64,000 nucleotides of DNA, from positions 3,022,501 through 3,086,500 of the forward strand of contig CP029329.1 of assembly GCA_003129525.1 (NCBI GenBank), written 5' to 3'. The notes beneath the pieces were generated by a model. The model made no database searches and was not told the origin of the DNA. It saw only the letters and a program-made list of their open reading frames with translations. This document shows positions 9,104-19,943 of the stretch, piece by piece. The DNA comes from Clostridium beijerinckii (GTDB taxonomy: Bacteria; Bacillota; Clostridia; Clostridiales; Clostridiaceae). Position 1 is the first letter of the stretch. The number at the start of each line of letters is the position of its first letter. Position numbers and translations under genes: made by a program.

Positions 9104-10594
9104 TCAAAGAACTTTCAGAATATTATCCATGCAAATTTTTGAAGATTTGATTACCATAGAAACACCATTTCCAGGATGAATTGAAGCACCAGTAAAAAAT
9201 AGATTTTTAATATGTGGAATTTCACACTGAGGTCTAAAGATATTCGTCTGTTTTAATGTGTGGCTTAGAGCAAATGCAGAACCACCATAAGTATTAAAGT
9301 TATCTTTTAGGACTACTGGGGTTAAATAATCTTGAAATAATATATGTTCTCTAATATCTTCAACACCTTTTATAGATGATAAAATATTTAAAAGTTTTTC
9401 ACTCATGTTTTTAATCGTTTCTACATTCCAAATAATATTACCTTCTAATAAATTTGGAACTCTAACAATTACATTAATAGTTTCACATCCACTAGGGCAA
9501 ACAGTAGAGTCTATGGCACTAGGACAATAAATGTAAAGGGAAGGATCTATTGATAGTTCACCTTTAAAACACGAATTAATATTATTTTTAAAGTTTTTAT
9601 TTATATAAATATTATTGACTTCGAGAGTGGGATACTTTTTATTTAGAGCTAAGTATAAAATAAAAGTTGAGCAAGAATAGTCCATATCTTTTACGGGTTT
9701 AATGAATTTTTTTATTTCTTTATCTTTAATAAGATTATCTATAGTATAAGAATAATCACTACTACAAATAACTATATCGCAATCAATTTTTTTACCATTA
9801 ACTACAACACCAACTGCTTTATTATTATCAAATAGTATTTCATCAACAGGAGATGAAGTATAAATTGTTCCATCTTGTTCTAAGATGAGTTTCTCTAAAG
9901 CTTTTATATATGAGTACATTCCACCTTCTATATGATATAATCCTTCTATTTGAGATACAGCCGGTATTGCATTATATATATTTGATGATTCATAAGGTGA
10001 TACTCCAATATACATAGTTTGAAACATAAGGTAATGTAGTAATTTTTTGTTATAAATATATTTCCTACAACATTTATAAGCAGAAGGGAGTGGGTGTAAT
10101 TCAAGTCCTTTACATAATGTTAATGGATTAAAGAAATTAATTTGTTTTATAAAGCTTTTATTTAAAAAATACTTGTTAGAAAGATTGTATTTCTCATAGC
10201 TATAAGATAAAAAATTAAAATAACCAGAGATTTGTTTAACATCATTATTTGTAATTTCACTTAGAGTTAATGATAAAGAGGATAAATCATTTGGAAATTT
10301 ATATACGCTTTGATCATTAAAGAATACTTTATATAACGGATTGAGTGGAATAAGAGAAAAGTAGTTTTTATAATTTTTATTACAATAATCAAAAATTTCA
10401 ATATAATCTTTATAAAACATTAAAAGTGAAGCAGTTAAATCAAATTTAAAATCATCATGACTTAGTAAATTAGTTTTTCCACCAATAATCAAATTCTTCT
10501 CAAAAATTTTAACTTTAAAACCTTTAGATAAGAGACGCGCAGATATAGAAAGCCCTCCAAGTCCAGAACCTATTACAATTGCTTTTTTATTCAT
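9104..10594 (-). CDS. CrtI/CrtN-like FAD-dependent desaturase
   Basis: A 496-residue flavoprotein of the phytoene desaturase family. The N-terminus AIVIGSGLGGLSISARL is the FAD-binding GxGxxG fold followed by an acidic residue (IFEKN); the C-terminal LFFTGASIHPGNGVSMV is the conserved second FAD motif of carotenoid desaturases and isomerases (usual form GAGTHPGxGxP). The length is normal for CrtI. Such enzymes introduce or isomerise double bonds in C30/C40 polyenes. No CrtB/CrtM-type synthase or other isoprenoid gene is next to it, so the substrate is unknown. The start at 10594 has a weak AGGAGTGAG site. Terminator not clear. Confidence 0.8.
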   Translation of the reverse strand: MNKKAIVIGSGLGGLSISARLLSKGFKVKIFEKNLIIGGKTNLLSHDDFKFDLTASLLMFYKDYIEIFDYCNKNYKNYFSLIPLNPLYKVFFNDQSVYKFPNDLSSLSLTLSEITNNDVKQISGYFNFLSYSYEKYNLSNKYFLNKSFIKQINFFNPLTLCKGLELHPLPSAYKCCRKYIYNKKLLHYLMFQTMYIGVSPYESSNIYNAIPAVSQIEGLYHIEGGMYSYIKALEKLILEQDGTIYTSSPVDEILFDNNKAVGVVVNGKKIDCDIVICSSDYSYTIDNLIKDKEIKKFIKPVKDMDYSCSTFILYLALNKKYPTLEVNNIYINKNFKNNINSCFKGELSIDPSLYIYCPSAIDSTVCPSGCETINVIVRVPNLLEGNIIWNVETIKNMSEKLLNILSSIKGVEDIREHILFQDYLTPVVLKDNFNTYGGSAFALSHTLKQTNIFRPQCEIPHIKNLFFTGASIHPGNGVSMVIKSSKICMDNILKVL

Positions 10595-10854
10595 ATTGTA
10601 CTCACTCCTATGTTTATATAAAATATTTTTTTATAATAGATGTATACGAATGAAATGCCAATCTATCTTAAGTATAATCAAAATTAGAAAATTAATACTA
10701 CAAATTTATTGAAGAAAAGTCATAGATTACGTTAATGGTTTTTCTGAAAATAAATATTTTAGTATTTATCATAAATCTAAATTTACAATGTAAAATATTT
10801 ATGTAATAATATAATAATGAATTTTTATAATATAAGAGTGAAGTGAGGAAGCAT

Positions 10855-12363
10855 ATGAACATAGGATTTGATCATGTAAAATATTTAGAAGAACAATCAA
10901 AGTATATTTTAGAAAGAGTTAATAATTATGATAAGCTTTATTTAGAGTTTGGAGGAAAGCTTTTTAATGACAGACATGCCATGAGAGTACTCCCAGGATT
11001 TGATGAAAATGCAAAAGTTAAATTATTACATAAATTAAGAGATAAAGTAGAAGTTATAATATGTGTTTATGCAGGAGACATAGAAAGAAATAAAATAAGA
11101 GGAGACTTTGGAATTACATATGACATGGATGTCTTAAGACTTATTGATGATTTAAGACAATATGACCTTCAAGTAAATAGTGTAGTTATTACTAGATATA
11201 CTGGACAACCAGCAACAACAGTATTTATAAATAAGCTTGAAAGACGTGGTATAAAGGTATATACTCATGAACCAACTGAGGGATACCCAACAGAAGTAGA
11301 CACTATAGTTAGTGAAAATGGATATGGTAAGAATCCATATATAGAAACAACTAAGCCAATAGTTGTAGTTACAGCACCAGGTCCTGGTAGTGGAAAACTT
11401 GCTACATGTTTAAGTCAGTTATATCATGAGCATAAAAGAGGAAATGCTGCAGGATATTCAAAATTTGAAACTTTTCCTGTTTGGAATGTTCCATTAAAGC
11501 ATCCCTTAAACATTGCTTATGAAGCTGCAACTGTGGATTTAAAGGATATTAATTTAATAGATTCTTTCCATATGGATGCATACAACAAAGTTACTGTTAA
11601 TTATAATAGAGATATAGAAACATTCCCTGTCTTAAAGAGAATGATAGAAAAGATAACTCAAAAAGAATCAATTTATAAATCACCAACAGATATGGGTGTT
11701 AATAGAGTTGGCTTCGGAATAATTAATGATAATGTTGTAAAAGAAGCATCTAAGCAAGAAATAATAAGAAGATATTTTAAAACTGGATGTGAATATAAAA
11801 AAGGCTATGCAGATAAAGAAACATTTAATAGAGCAAAGCTTATAATGGAAGAAGTAGATCTTAAGGAAACAGATAGAAAAGTAGTCACTCCTGCTAGAGA
11901 AAAGAGTGCAAAGCTTAGGGAAAATACAAATGATAATGATGTATGCCCAGTAGTTGCATTGGAACTAGAAGATGGAACAATACTGACTGGAAAAAATTCA
12001 GAATTAATGAATGGAACAGCAGCTGTAGTTATAAATGCAATAAAACATTTAGCTAATATTAATGATGAGATATTTTTAATATCACCGGCAATACTTGAAC
12101 CAATAATAAATCTAAAATCTAAAACCTTTAAGGAAAGAAATTTATCACTTAGCTTAGAAGAAGTGCTTATAGCATTAAGTATTTCAGGTGCAACCAATCC
12201 CGTAGCAGCAGTGGCTATGGAAAAATTAAGCTTATTAAAGGGTTGTCAAGCACATTCAACAACTATTCTTTCAAGAACAGATGAACTAACATTCGGAAAA
12301 ATGGGGATAGAAGTGACTTCTGATCCAAATTATCCAACAGAAAGTTTATATTATAACAATTAG
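10855..12363 (+). CDS. DUF1846 family protein
   Basis: About 502 residues, the normal length of DUF1846, a conserved Firmicutes family with solved structures but no proven function. Visible features are [15 protein letters not shown] at the start, a glycine-rich [14 protein letters not shown] at about residue 175 resembling a nucleotide or phosphate loop, and a C-terminal region near 445 with [13 protein letters not shown] chose ATG 10855, not the in-frame GTG 12 bases upstream, because GTGAGGAAG then serves as ribosome binding site. It is monocistronic, ended by a hairpin at 12384. Confidence 0.85.
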   Translation: MNIGFDHVKYLEEQSKYILERVNNYDKLYLEFGGKLFNDRHAMRVLPGFDENAKVKLLHKLRDKVEVIICVYAGDIERNKIRGDFGITYDMDVLRLIDDLRQYDLQVNSVVITRYTGQPATTVFINKLERRGIKVYTHEPTEGYPTEVDTIVSENGYGKNPYIETTKPIVVVTAPGPGSGKLATCLSQLYHEHKRGNAAGYSKFETFPVWNVPLKHPLNIAYEAATVDLKDINLIDSFHMDAYNKVTVNYNRDIETFPVLKRMIEKITQKESIYKSPTDMGVNRVGFGIINDNVVKEASKQEIIRRYFKTGCEYKKGYADKETFNRAKLIMEEVDLKETDRKVVTPAREKSAKLRENTNDNDVCPVVALELEDGTILTGKNSELMNGTAAVVINAIKHLANINDEIFLISPAILEPIINLKSKTFKERNLSLSLEEVLIALSISGATNPVAAVAMEKLSLLKGCQAHSTTILSRTDELTFGKMGIEVTSDPNYPTESLYYNN

Positions 12364-12383
12364 TAATTTTATTTTCAGTATTA

Positions 12384-12415
12384 AAAAAGGTTGTTTAAAC
12401 CAACAACTTTTTTTG
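12384..12415 (+). terminator. Terminator of the DUF1846 gene
   Basis: AAAGGTTGTT and AACAACTTTT arms around TAAACC, followed by a run of T. Confidence 0.75.
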
Positions 12416-12613
12416 TTTTGTAAAAGTAAAATAATATTTTTGTTTTATAGATAAAATGTAAGAATTTAAAAGATTTATAATAGAAGACATAAATATATTT
12501 GATTTTTGTCATAATTTAAGTAATTACATTATTGAATTATTAGATTATCATAACAATGAAATATTTTTAGTTAACAGAAATAGCAATAGTACTAAATTAT
12601 TTGGAGGAATTAA

Positions 12614-13075
<462 letters not shown>

Positions 13076-13087
13076 AAATTGTAATAT

Positions 13088-13142
13088 GAAAAGGGCGTGT
13101 CGCAAAATGATTAATTTTTAATCAGAAGCGACACTTCTTTTC
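13088..13142 (+). terminator. Hairpin downstream of the YhcH-family gene
   Basis: GAAAAGGGCGTGTCGC pairs imperfectly with GCGACACTTCTTTTC, with an inner TGATTAA/TTAATCA stem. A second hairpin (AAAATCTCT/AGAGATTTT) sits at 13146-13202. They separate the gene from the transposase. Confidence 0.6.
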
Positions 13143-13247
13143 GTTTTAAATTAAAAAATCTCTTAATAATTAAAATTGAATAATAATTATTGAGAGATTT
13201 TTATGTTTTAAGCGCACTTTAATAAGCCTACTTAAATTATTCCATAA

Positions 13248-14861
13248 TTAGGCAGATTGTTTTAATTCATGAAGATGTTTTTGAGTTCTTCCGTTTTGGA
13301 TTTTTGAATGCAATTTGTTAATGTTATAACCAAAACAAAGCAAAATAAATTCAGTTTTTACACTATTTTTTCCACGTGTTAAAAATCTATTGAATTCATA
13401 GTCACTTTTTAGAACTCCAAATGCTCCTTCGACCTGAATAGATCTGTTCATTCTTAATTTAGCTCCAATTTCAGTTGTAATATTTCTATAAGATATTTCA
13501 CGCTTTTCTACAAAAGTTTTCGAAACCTGCATCTTTCTATTTCCTTTTGCTTTTGTACATTTTTCTTTATGAACACAATTATCACAGCTTTCACACTCAT
13601 AAACAGTAACTTCTGATTTGTATCCACTGGCGGATTTTCTATGAATAATAGAGGTCGGAATCAACTTTCTACCATTATTGCAAACATAAAAATCTGATTC
13701 AGCATCATATTGCATATTTTCTCGCTTACTTATATCATTTTTGAAACTTCTTTTTTTCCACTTTTCATAAGTTTGCGGCTTTATGTATGGGGTCTGATTA
13801 TTGTATTCTAAAAATAAATAATTTTCTTCGCTTTCATAACCCGAATCTGCAATCACATTAAGATATTTACGACCAATTTTTTCTTGCATATTATTAAGCA
13901 TAGGTATTAGTGTTGCTATGTCATTTCTATCATCAAATATTCCGACACCGGTCACGTATTCGCTTTCAACTGCAATTTGTACATTATATGCTGGCTTTAA
14001 TTGACCATTTCTCATATGATCATCTTTCATATGCATGAAAGTTGCGTCTGGATCAGTTTTAGAATAACTATTTCTATTTGAGAATATGGTTTTACTGAAA
14101 TTATATTTTTCTTGTCTCTCTTTATATTCAAATAGTTGCTCTATCCATTTCTGAATTGTAGTTTTTCTCTTACCAATTCCATGAACAAATTCTATGTTTC
14201 TCTTCTCTTTTTCATATAAAAGCCATTCGAGAATTTTATCGAGATCATTTATCAATGTTTCTTTTTGAATACTAAATTCTTTCAATTCTTCAAGATTGAC
14301 ATTTTCAACAAGAGTAAGAATTTTATTAAACATTTTCTCTTCATTTTTGTAAATGGCTTTCTTCCAAACAAAAGTATATCGATTGGCATTCGCCTCGATT
14401 TTAGTACCATCAATAAATACATTTTCAAATAATACTTCATTTTGATCAGCTAAATAATTAACTTGCTGATAAAATAATTCTTCAATTACTTCATTTGAAA
14501 GATAATCTTTTCGAAATCTACTAATTGTAGCATGATCAGGGGCTTTGCATCCTTGAAGCAGCCATCTAAAATTTATATCTCTTTTACATGCTTTTTCTAT
14601 TTTTCTACTTGAATAAACATTTTGAGAATACGCATACGATATTATTTTGAACATGATTTTAGGTTCCACTGCCGGTTTTCTTCCAACGGAAGAGTACGCC
14701 TTATACAACTTTCTGTAATCTAATCCCTCCAATACGTGGCTTAGCAAGCGAACAGAATCATCTTCTGGTATTAAATTTTCCAAATTTAATGGTAATATAA
14801 GTTGAAAATTATCATTAAATTCATTATAATCTTTAGTGTATGATTTCTTTATTTTGTACAT
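13248..14861 (-). CDS. IS1182-family DDE transposase
   Basis: A 537-residue DDE transposase. Order: N-terminal DUF772-type domain with AVEPKIMFKIISYAYSQN (residue 64); first catalytic Asp in FIDGTKIEANANRYTF at about 150; second Asp in VIADSGYESEENY at about 340; a Cys4 knuckle (CESCDNCVHKEKC) at about 425; Glu in QVEGAFGVLKSDYEF at about 485. It catalyses cut-and-paste or copy-type movement of the element. The frame is intact, so the element may be active. A hairpin (AAATGTGA/TTCACATTT, 14879-14909) lies just upstream of the start, as often found in IS to damp read-through expression. Confidence 0.92.
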   Translation of the reverse strand: MYKIKKSYTKDYNEFNDNFQLILPLNLENLIPEDDSVRLLSHVLEGLDYRKLYKAYSSVGRKPAVEPKIMFKIISYAYSQNVYSSRKIEKACKRDINFRWLLQGCKAPDHATISRFRKDYLSNEVIEELFYQQVNYLADQNEVLFENVFIDGTKIEANANRYTFVWKKAIYKNEEKMFNKILTLVENVNLEELKEFSIQKETLINDLDKILEWLLYEKEKRNIEFVHGIGKRKTTIQKWIEQLFEYKERQEKYNFSKTIFSNRNSYSKTDPDATFMHMKDDHMRNGQLKPAYNVQIAVESEYVTGVGIFDDRNDIATLIPMLNNMQEKIGRKYLNVIADSGYESEENYLFLEYNNQTPYIKPQTYEKWKKRSFKNDISKRENMQYDAESDFYVCNNGRKLIPTSIIHRKSASGYKSEVTVYECESCDNCVHKEKCTKAKGNRKMQVSKTFVEKREISYRNITTEIGAKLRMNRSIQVEGAFGVLKSDYEFNRFLTRGKNSVKTEFILLCFGYNINKLHSKIQNGRTQKHLHELKQSA

Positions 14862-14925
14862 AACTTAATTATACAATAAATGTGATTTCTTCGGAATTCA
14901 CATTTTTTTATTTCTTAAAAAAAAT

Positions 14926-14966
14926 GAGCTGCTACAAAACTAACTATGTTAGTTTTGCAACAGCCC
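14926..14966 (-). terminator. Terminator of the cold-shock gene
   Basis: On the minus strand GGGCTGTTGCAAAACTAAC pairs with GTTAGTTTTGTAGCAGCTC, followed by ATTTTTTTT. It lies 10 bp beyond the csp stop codon. Confidence 0.8.
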
Positions 14967-14975
14967 CTTTTCATA

Positions 14976-15185
14976 TTACAATTTTTGAACGTTTATAGCC
15001 ATAGGTCCTTTTTCACTATTTTCAATATCAAAGGTCACACTTTCATCTTCATGTAAATATTTATCAGTACCTTTTTCTTTGACTTGTTGATGATGTACAA
15101 AAACATCCTCTCCTTCATTACAAGATATAAATCCATATCCTCTTTCTGTATCATACCACTTAACTACACCAGTTATTTTAGGCAT
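14976..15185 (-). CDS. cspA: Cold-shock protein (CspA family)
   Basis: A 69-residue single OB-fold nucleic-acid chaperone. RNP1-type GYGFISCNEG and RNP2-type VFVHHQQV are present with the aromatic surface residues (Trp10, Tyr18, Phe20, Phe30), and the end EKGPMAINVQKL is typical. It binds single-stranded RNA/DNA and melts secondary structure. The start ATG 15185 follows AGGAGG. The long upstream gap could carry a 5' leader, but no cold box is evident. Its last four codons are inside the inverted repeat described for the adjacent IS. Confidence 0.93.
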   Translation of the reverse strand: MPKITGVVKWYDTERGYGFISCNEGEDVFVHHQQVKEKGTDKYLHEDESVTFDIENSEKGPMAINVQKL

Positions 15186-15868
15186 ATAAAATTCCTCCTT
15201 ATGTATTGTGATTATCAGCTATAGTATTTGTTGAAAAATAGATTTTAAACATTAATAGATATATTGTAAGAATAATCATTCAGTATAAATTTAATAAATC
15301 CTGTAAGCCAACCACAACTTTGTATTGATAATTGAAACATATATACTAAAATATTTATAAAAATAGGCTTATTTAACGCAGAATAAAAAATTATAACAAT
15401 AATAATAAAAGGGAGGGATATATATGTTTTAACATTAAAGTACTCATATAACATATATAGGGCATATATGTTAGTATAACCTAACAATTATTATGTAAAC
15501 TAAACTTTGCTAAAATTAAATAAGTGCGGAAATATATTTTAGCAAAGCTTTACATTCTAAACAAGATCAAACTCATGGAAATTATTTCTTTGAAAATAAT
15601 TATAAAATTAAATTTTTAGTATTTAGAAAATTTAGATGTGATCGCCTTAGCAAAATGGGCCCCAAGTATAAGTGTGTGATAAAGTCACAGACAATAATAA
15701 TCATATTAACTAAAATTAAAGTAAGATATATTGCAATTAATGAAATAAGACATTGAATATATATTAGAAATGTTTGAAAGAATAGTAATTTCATATTTTT
15801 GGAACACTAATTGGTAAATTAAGAGCATTAAAGTTAATTGCAAAAATATATAAGAAGGAGAGATTCTT
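15186..15868. other. Gene-poor divergent intergenic region
   Basis: About 680 bp between csp and the fused reductase. Short frames on the minus strand have no ribosome binding site and look spurious. The region holds the csp promoter (not pinned), a Crp/Fnr-like palindrome at 15675-15689, and the leader of the reductase. Confidence 0.4.
15675..15689. promoter_or_regulatory. Crp/Fnr-like palindrome TGTGA-N5-TCACA
   Basis: TGTGATAAAGTCACA lies 180 bp before the fused CoA-disulfide reductase gene. The same half-sites and the same 5-bp spacing recur at 41843, 42129 (one base off) and 51790, always near thiol/rhodanese genes. Confidence 0.55.
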
Positions 15869-18349
15869 ATGAGGAAAAAGATTATTATTGTTGGTGGGGT
15901 TGCAGGTGGTGCATCGACAGCAGCTAGGCTTAGAAGATTAGATGAAAATGCTGAAATAATCATGGTGGAAAAAGGTGAATATATATCTTTTGCTAACTGT
16001 GGACTTCCGTATTATATAGGGGAAACTATTGATGAAAGAGGAAAATTAATAGTCCAAACAGTAGAGGAAATGAGTGAAAAGTTTAATTTAGATATAAGAA
16101 ATTTAAATGAAGTTTTAAGTATAGATAAAGAAAATAAAAAAGTTAAAATAAAAAATTACAAAACAGATGAGGAATATGAAGAAAATTATGATGTTTTAGT
16201 TTTATCACCAGGAGCAGCTCCATTAAAACCACAAATACCTGGAATAAATGAATGTGATAATTTATTTACTCTTAGAAATATACCGGATACAGATAAAATT
16301 AAATATTATGTAGATAATTATAAGCCTAAACACGCAACTGTAATAGGAGGAGGATTTATAGGTCTTGAAATGGCTGAAAACCTTCATGCTAGAGGAATTG
16401 AAATTACACTTGTAGAAGCAAGTGAGCAAGTAATGGCTCCTCTTGATATAGAAATGGCAAGTATAATACATGAACATTTAATTGATAAAAATGTTGAATT
16501 AATATTAAAAGATGGTGTAACTGGCTTTGAAAACAATGGGAAAAAGATAATATTAAGTAGTGGAAAAGAATTAGTAACTGATATGATAATTTTATCAATT
16601 GGTGTTAAACCAGAAACAAAAATTGCAAAGGAAGCTAATCTTAACTTAAATCAAAGAGGAGCTATTGTAGTTGATAAACTTATGAAAACTTCTGATACTA
16701 GCATTTATGCTTTAGGAGATGCAGTAGAAGTTATGGATTTTGTAAATAAAAAGCCTACAATGATTCCACTTGCATGGCCTGCTAATAGACAAGGAAGAAT
16801 AGTTGCAGATAACATATGTGGAAAAAATGTTGAATATAAAGGTACCCTTGGTTCATCAGTAGCTAAGGTCTTTGATTATACAGTAGCTACAACTGGCAAT
16901 AATGAAAAGACATTAAAGAGATTAGGAATAGAATATGAAGCTATTCATATTCATCCAGGCTCTCATGCAGGATATTATCCAGGCTCGTTCCCTATAGATT
17001 TTAAGATGTTATTTGATCCAAAGTCAGGAAAAATATTTGGGGCTCAAGGTGTAGGTCTTGATGGAGTTGAAAAGCGTATAGATGTACTTGCTACAGCTAT
17101 AAAAGGTAATCTTACAGTTTTGGATTTGCAAGATGTGGAACCTTGCTATGCACCTCCATATAATTCAGCTAAAGATCCAGTTAATATGCTTGGATATTAT
17201 GCATCAAATATTATAGAAGGACTTACGAAGACAATTCAGTGGCATGAAATAGATAAATTGGACAAAGATAATTCTCTAATAATTGATGTAAGAGAAGAAT
17301 TTGAGTTAGTTACAAGCGGTTTAGATAATTCTGTTCATATTCCATTAGGAAAACTTCGAGATAGATTAAGTGAAATACCACGAGATAAGAAAATATATGC
17401 TACATGCCAGGTTGGACTTAGAGGATATATTGCTTGTAGAATCCTTGAGCAAAATGGAATCAAATGCACTAATATAGATGGCGGCATAAAGACATATATT
17501 AATGTAAAGAGGGCAGAAGAAAGTATTAAAAACCAATATAGAAACAGTAAAAAAATAAAAGATGAGGTAGCAGTAATGAAATTAGATGATTTAGATATAA
17601 CAGAAATAAATGCTAATATTACTTTAAATGCATGTGGACTTCAATGTCCAGGACCAATAAAAAGAGTATTTGAAGAAATTAATAAAATGGAAGATGGGAA
17701 TGTTCTACAAGTTAAGGCAAGCGATCCTGGGTTTAGTAAGGATATAAAATCATGGTGTAGTTCAACTGGAAACACTTTATTAAAATCGGAATTTGATAAT
17801 AAGGAAAAAGCCTTTGTAGCTTATATACAAAAAGGAACAGGAGCAATTGAAAAAGTCCCTTCACCAAAAGCTGTAGAAAAAAATGGAGCAACATTAGTAG
17901 TATTTAGTGGAGATTTAGATAAGGCAATAGCTTCATTTATAATAGCTACAGGAGCAGCATCTATGGGTAAAGAAGTGACTATGTTCTTCACCTTCTGGGG
18001 ACTTAATATATTAAAGAGCAAAGATAAGCCAAGTGTTGCGAAAGATACTATGGAAAGAATGTTTGATGTTATGTTACCAGCACATCCAGGAAAATTACCA
18101 TTATCACAAATGAACATGATGGGAATGGGTCCTGCAATGATAAAACAAATAATGAAAAAGCATAATGTTGATGATTTAGAAACTCTAATAAAAAATGCTA
18201 TAGATATGGGTGTTAAAGTAGTTGCGTGTGCAATGAGTATGGATTTAATGGGAATAAAAAAAGAAGAATTTATAGATGGAGTTGAAATAGGTGGAGTTGC
18301 TTCCTATTTAGGATCAACAGAAGGCTCTGGATTAAACTTATTTATTTAA
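15869..18349 (+). CDS. CoA-disulfide reductase/rhodanese/TusA/DsrE fusion
   Basis: A four-part 826-residue protein. Residues 1-450 are an FAD/NAD(P)H pyridine-nucleotide-disulfide reductase (IIIVGGVAGGASTAARL; redox Cys44 in FANCGLPYY, the single-Cys CoADR type) with its dimerisation domain. Residues 465-560 are a rhodanese with active Cys513 (CQVGLRG). Residues 585-655 are a TusA-like domain (CGLQCPGP, Cys589/593). The remainder is a DsrE/DsrF-like peroxiredoxin domain. Related fusions reduce CoA disulfides or persulfides and relay sulfane sulfur between Cys residues. It is cytosolic, with no leader. The start follows AAGGAGAG. It is probably monocistronic, with a Crp/Fnr-like site upstream and a terminator at 18377. 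Exact substrate unknown. Confidence 0.9.
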   Translation: MRKKIIIVGGVAGGASTAARLRRLDENAEIIMVEKGEYISFANCGLPYYIGETIDERGKLIVQTVEEMSEKFNLDIRNLNEVLSIDKENKKVKIKNYKTDEEYEENYDVLVLSPGAAPLKPQIPGINECDNLFTLRNIPDTDKIKYYVDNYKPKHATVIGGGFIGLEMAENLHARGIEITLVEASEQVMAPLDIEMASIIHEHLIDKNVELILKDGVTGFENNGKKIILSSGKELVTDMIILSIGVKPETKIAKEANLNLNQRGAIVVDKLMKTSDTSIYALGDAVEVMDFVNKKPTMIPLAWPANRQGRIVADNICGKNVEYKGTLGSSVAKVFDYTVATTGNNEKTLKRLGIEYEAIHIHPGSHAGYYPGSFPIDFKMLFDPKSGKIFGAQGVGLDGVEKRIDVLATAIKGNLTVLDLQDVEPCYAPPYNSAKDPVNMLGYYASNIIEGLTKTIQWHEIDKLDKDNSLIIDVREEFELVTSGLDNSVHIPLGKLRDRLSEIPRDKKIYATCQVGLRGYIACRILEQNGIKCTNIDGGIKTYINVKRAEESIKNQYRNSKKIKDEVAVMKLDDLDITEINANITLNACGLQCPGPIKRVFEEINKMEDGNVLQVKASDPGFSKDIKSWCSSTGNTLLKSEFDNKEKAFVAYIQKGTGAIEKVPSPKAVEKNGATLVVFSGDLDKAIASFIIATGAASMGKEVTMFFTFWGLNILKSKDKPSVAKDTMERMFDVMLPAHPGKLPLSQMNMMGMGPAMIKQIMKKHNVDDLETLIKNAIDMGVKVVACAMSMDLMGIKKEEFIDGVEIGGVASYLGSTEGSGLNLFI

Positions 18350-18376
18350 TCAATTAAATGAGTAAGTTTAATATGG

Positions 18377-18404
18377 ATAAAGGCTTGATATTTTCAGCCT
18401 TTAT
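18377..18404 (+). terminator. Terminator of the fused reductase gene
   Basis: ATAAAGGCT and AGCCTTTAT arms around a 10-base loop, followed by TTTTTT. Confidence 0.8.
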
Positions 18405-18642
18405 TTTTTGCAGCTTTTTAGTTTAGACATAAAAAATAATGATTTAATACTTAAATAATATTAAAATAAGAAACAGGATTACCAATAAATAGATAAATCA
18501 GTGTTCAATGCTTTTTGAAAATAGATATTTTAGAAATTATATTATTTGTGACATTATTATATAATAACCATTTTAATTGATAAAAAGATCTAAAAAGTGT
18601 ATATTAGTAAATGAAGAATATTTTATATATGGAGGGATATTT

Positions 18643-19731
18643 ATGCTAAAATTAATGAGAGCACCATCAAAATATGTTCAAGGTAAGGATGCATTTTTAG
18701 AAGTATATGAAAACATTAAGGATTTAGGATCTTCAGTCCTATTCATATGCAGTAACAGTGGGTATAAAGCATCTAAAGATAAAATTGAAAAGAGCTTTGA
18801 AGGAACAAATACTAAGATTATATTTGAAATTTTTAGTGGAATAAGTTCTACTGGAGAAATTGAAAGAATGCGTAAAATTGCTAAAGATAATAGTATTGAA
18901 ATTATTGCAGCAATAGGTGGTGGTAGTGCTATTGATACTGCAAAGGCAACTGCATATTATGAAAAACTTCCAGTTGTTATTATGCCAACAGTTGTTGCTA
19001 CAGATGCACCATGTACAGGATTATCAGTTATTTACAATGATGATGGAACATTTTCGAATTACATATTTTACCCTAAAAATCCAGACGTGGTAATTGTTGA
19101 TACATCAATTATCGTAAAAGCTCCTGTAAGATTTTTAGTTGCAGGGATGGGAGACGCACTTGGAACTTATTTTGAAGCTAGAGCTTGTGTTAAGACAAAT
19201 TCACCAAGTCTAGAAAATGGAGGAATTACTAAATCAGCAATGGCTTTATGCTCACTTTGCTATGACACATTATTAGAAGATGGTTATATAGCTAAATTAT
19301 CAGCTGAAAAAGGACTTTTAACTCCAGCAGTAGAAAACATTATTGAAGCTAATACTTACTTAAGTGGAGTTGGTGCAGATAATGGTGGACTAGCGGTAGC
19401 ACACTCTGTTTACAATGGTTTTACAGCACTTGAAGAATGTGAGAAGACAATGCATGGTGAATTAGTTGCATTTGGTACTATAGCGCAACTTATTATAGAA
19501 AATGCACCTCAAGAGGAACTTGATAAAGTTATAGAATTTTGTATTTCAGTAGGACTTCCTATAACACTTGCAGAGGTGGGAGTAACAGACACTGAAAGAG
19601 TTAAGATTGCATGTGAAAAAGCATGTATGGAAGGTGAATCTATTCATAATATGCTTGGTGATGTTACACCAGAAGAGTTATATAATGCACTTCTTACTGC
19701 AGATGCTATTGGTAAAACAATATTAAATTAG
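18643..19731 (+). CDS. gldA: Glycerol dehydrogenase
   Basis: A 362-residue iron/zinc-type alcohol dehydrogenase of the GldA subgroup, oxidising glycerol to dihydroxyacetone with NAD+ (or the reverse). Visible are the N-terminal MRAPSKYVQGKDA, the NAD-binding GGGSAIDTAKATA near residue 93, TVVATDAPCTGLSVIY near 118, and metal ligands in GDALGTYFEAR (Asp), VAHSVYNGF (His) and MHGELVAFG (His). I start at ATG 18643 because GGAGGG lies 7 bases before it; the frame is open 22 codons further up, but without a binding site. It is monocistronic, ended by a GU-containing hairpin at 19829-19866. Confidence 0.93.
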   Translation: MLKLMRAPSKYVQGKDAFLEVYENIKDLGSSVLFICSNSGYKASKDKIEKSFEGTNTKIIFEIFSGISSTGEIERMRKIAKDNSIEIIAAIGGGSAIDTAKATAYYEKLPVVIMPTVVATDAPCTGLSVIYNDDGTFSNYIFYPKNPDVVIVDTSIIVKAPVRFLVAGMGDALGTYFEARACVKTNSPSLENGGITKSAMALCSLCYDTLLEDGYIAKLSAEKGLLTPAVENIIEANTYLSGVGADNGGLAVAHSVYNGFTALEECEKTMHGELVAFGTIAQLIIENAPQEELDKVIEFCISVGLPITLAEVGVTDTERVKIACEKACMEGESIHNMLGDVTPEELYNALLTADAIGKTILN

Positions 19732-19828
19732 GTAATATCAAAAAAATATAAATTAGATTATTGAAATTAACAATACCTATAATAACTTCTACAGATGTTA
19801 TTATAAATTATAAATATATTGGTAATGG

Positions 19829-19866
19829 AGTCACTACATTTTGCAAAATAAAATGTGGTGGCCTTT
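19829..19866 (+). terminator. Terminator of gldA
   Basis: GTCACTACATTTT pairs with AAAATGTGGTGGC (several G-U pairs) around a short loop, then CTTTTTAT. Confidence 0.65.
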
Positions 19867-19943
19867 TTATTAAATTTAAGGGCATCTCTTTAAAATATTA
19901 ATATATATTAACTTATTTTTTAGATGCCATAAGGAGGATAAAA

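Noticed and set aside
15245..15794. Hydrophobic minus-strand frames upstream of the fused reductase
   Set aside because: AT-rich DNA read in this sense gives Ile/Phe/Tyr-rich frames by chance; no start with a binding site, and a regulatory palindrome lies inside.
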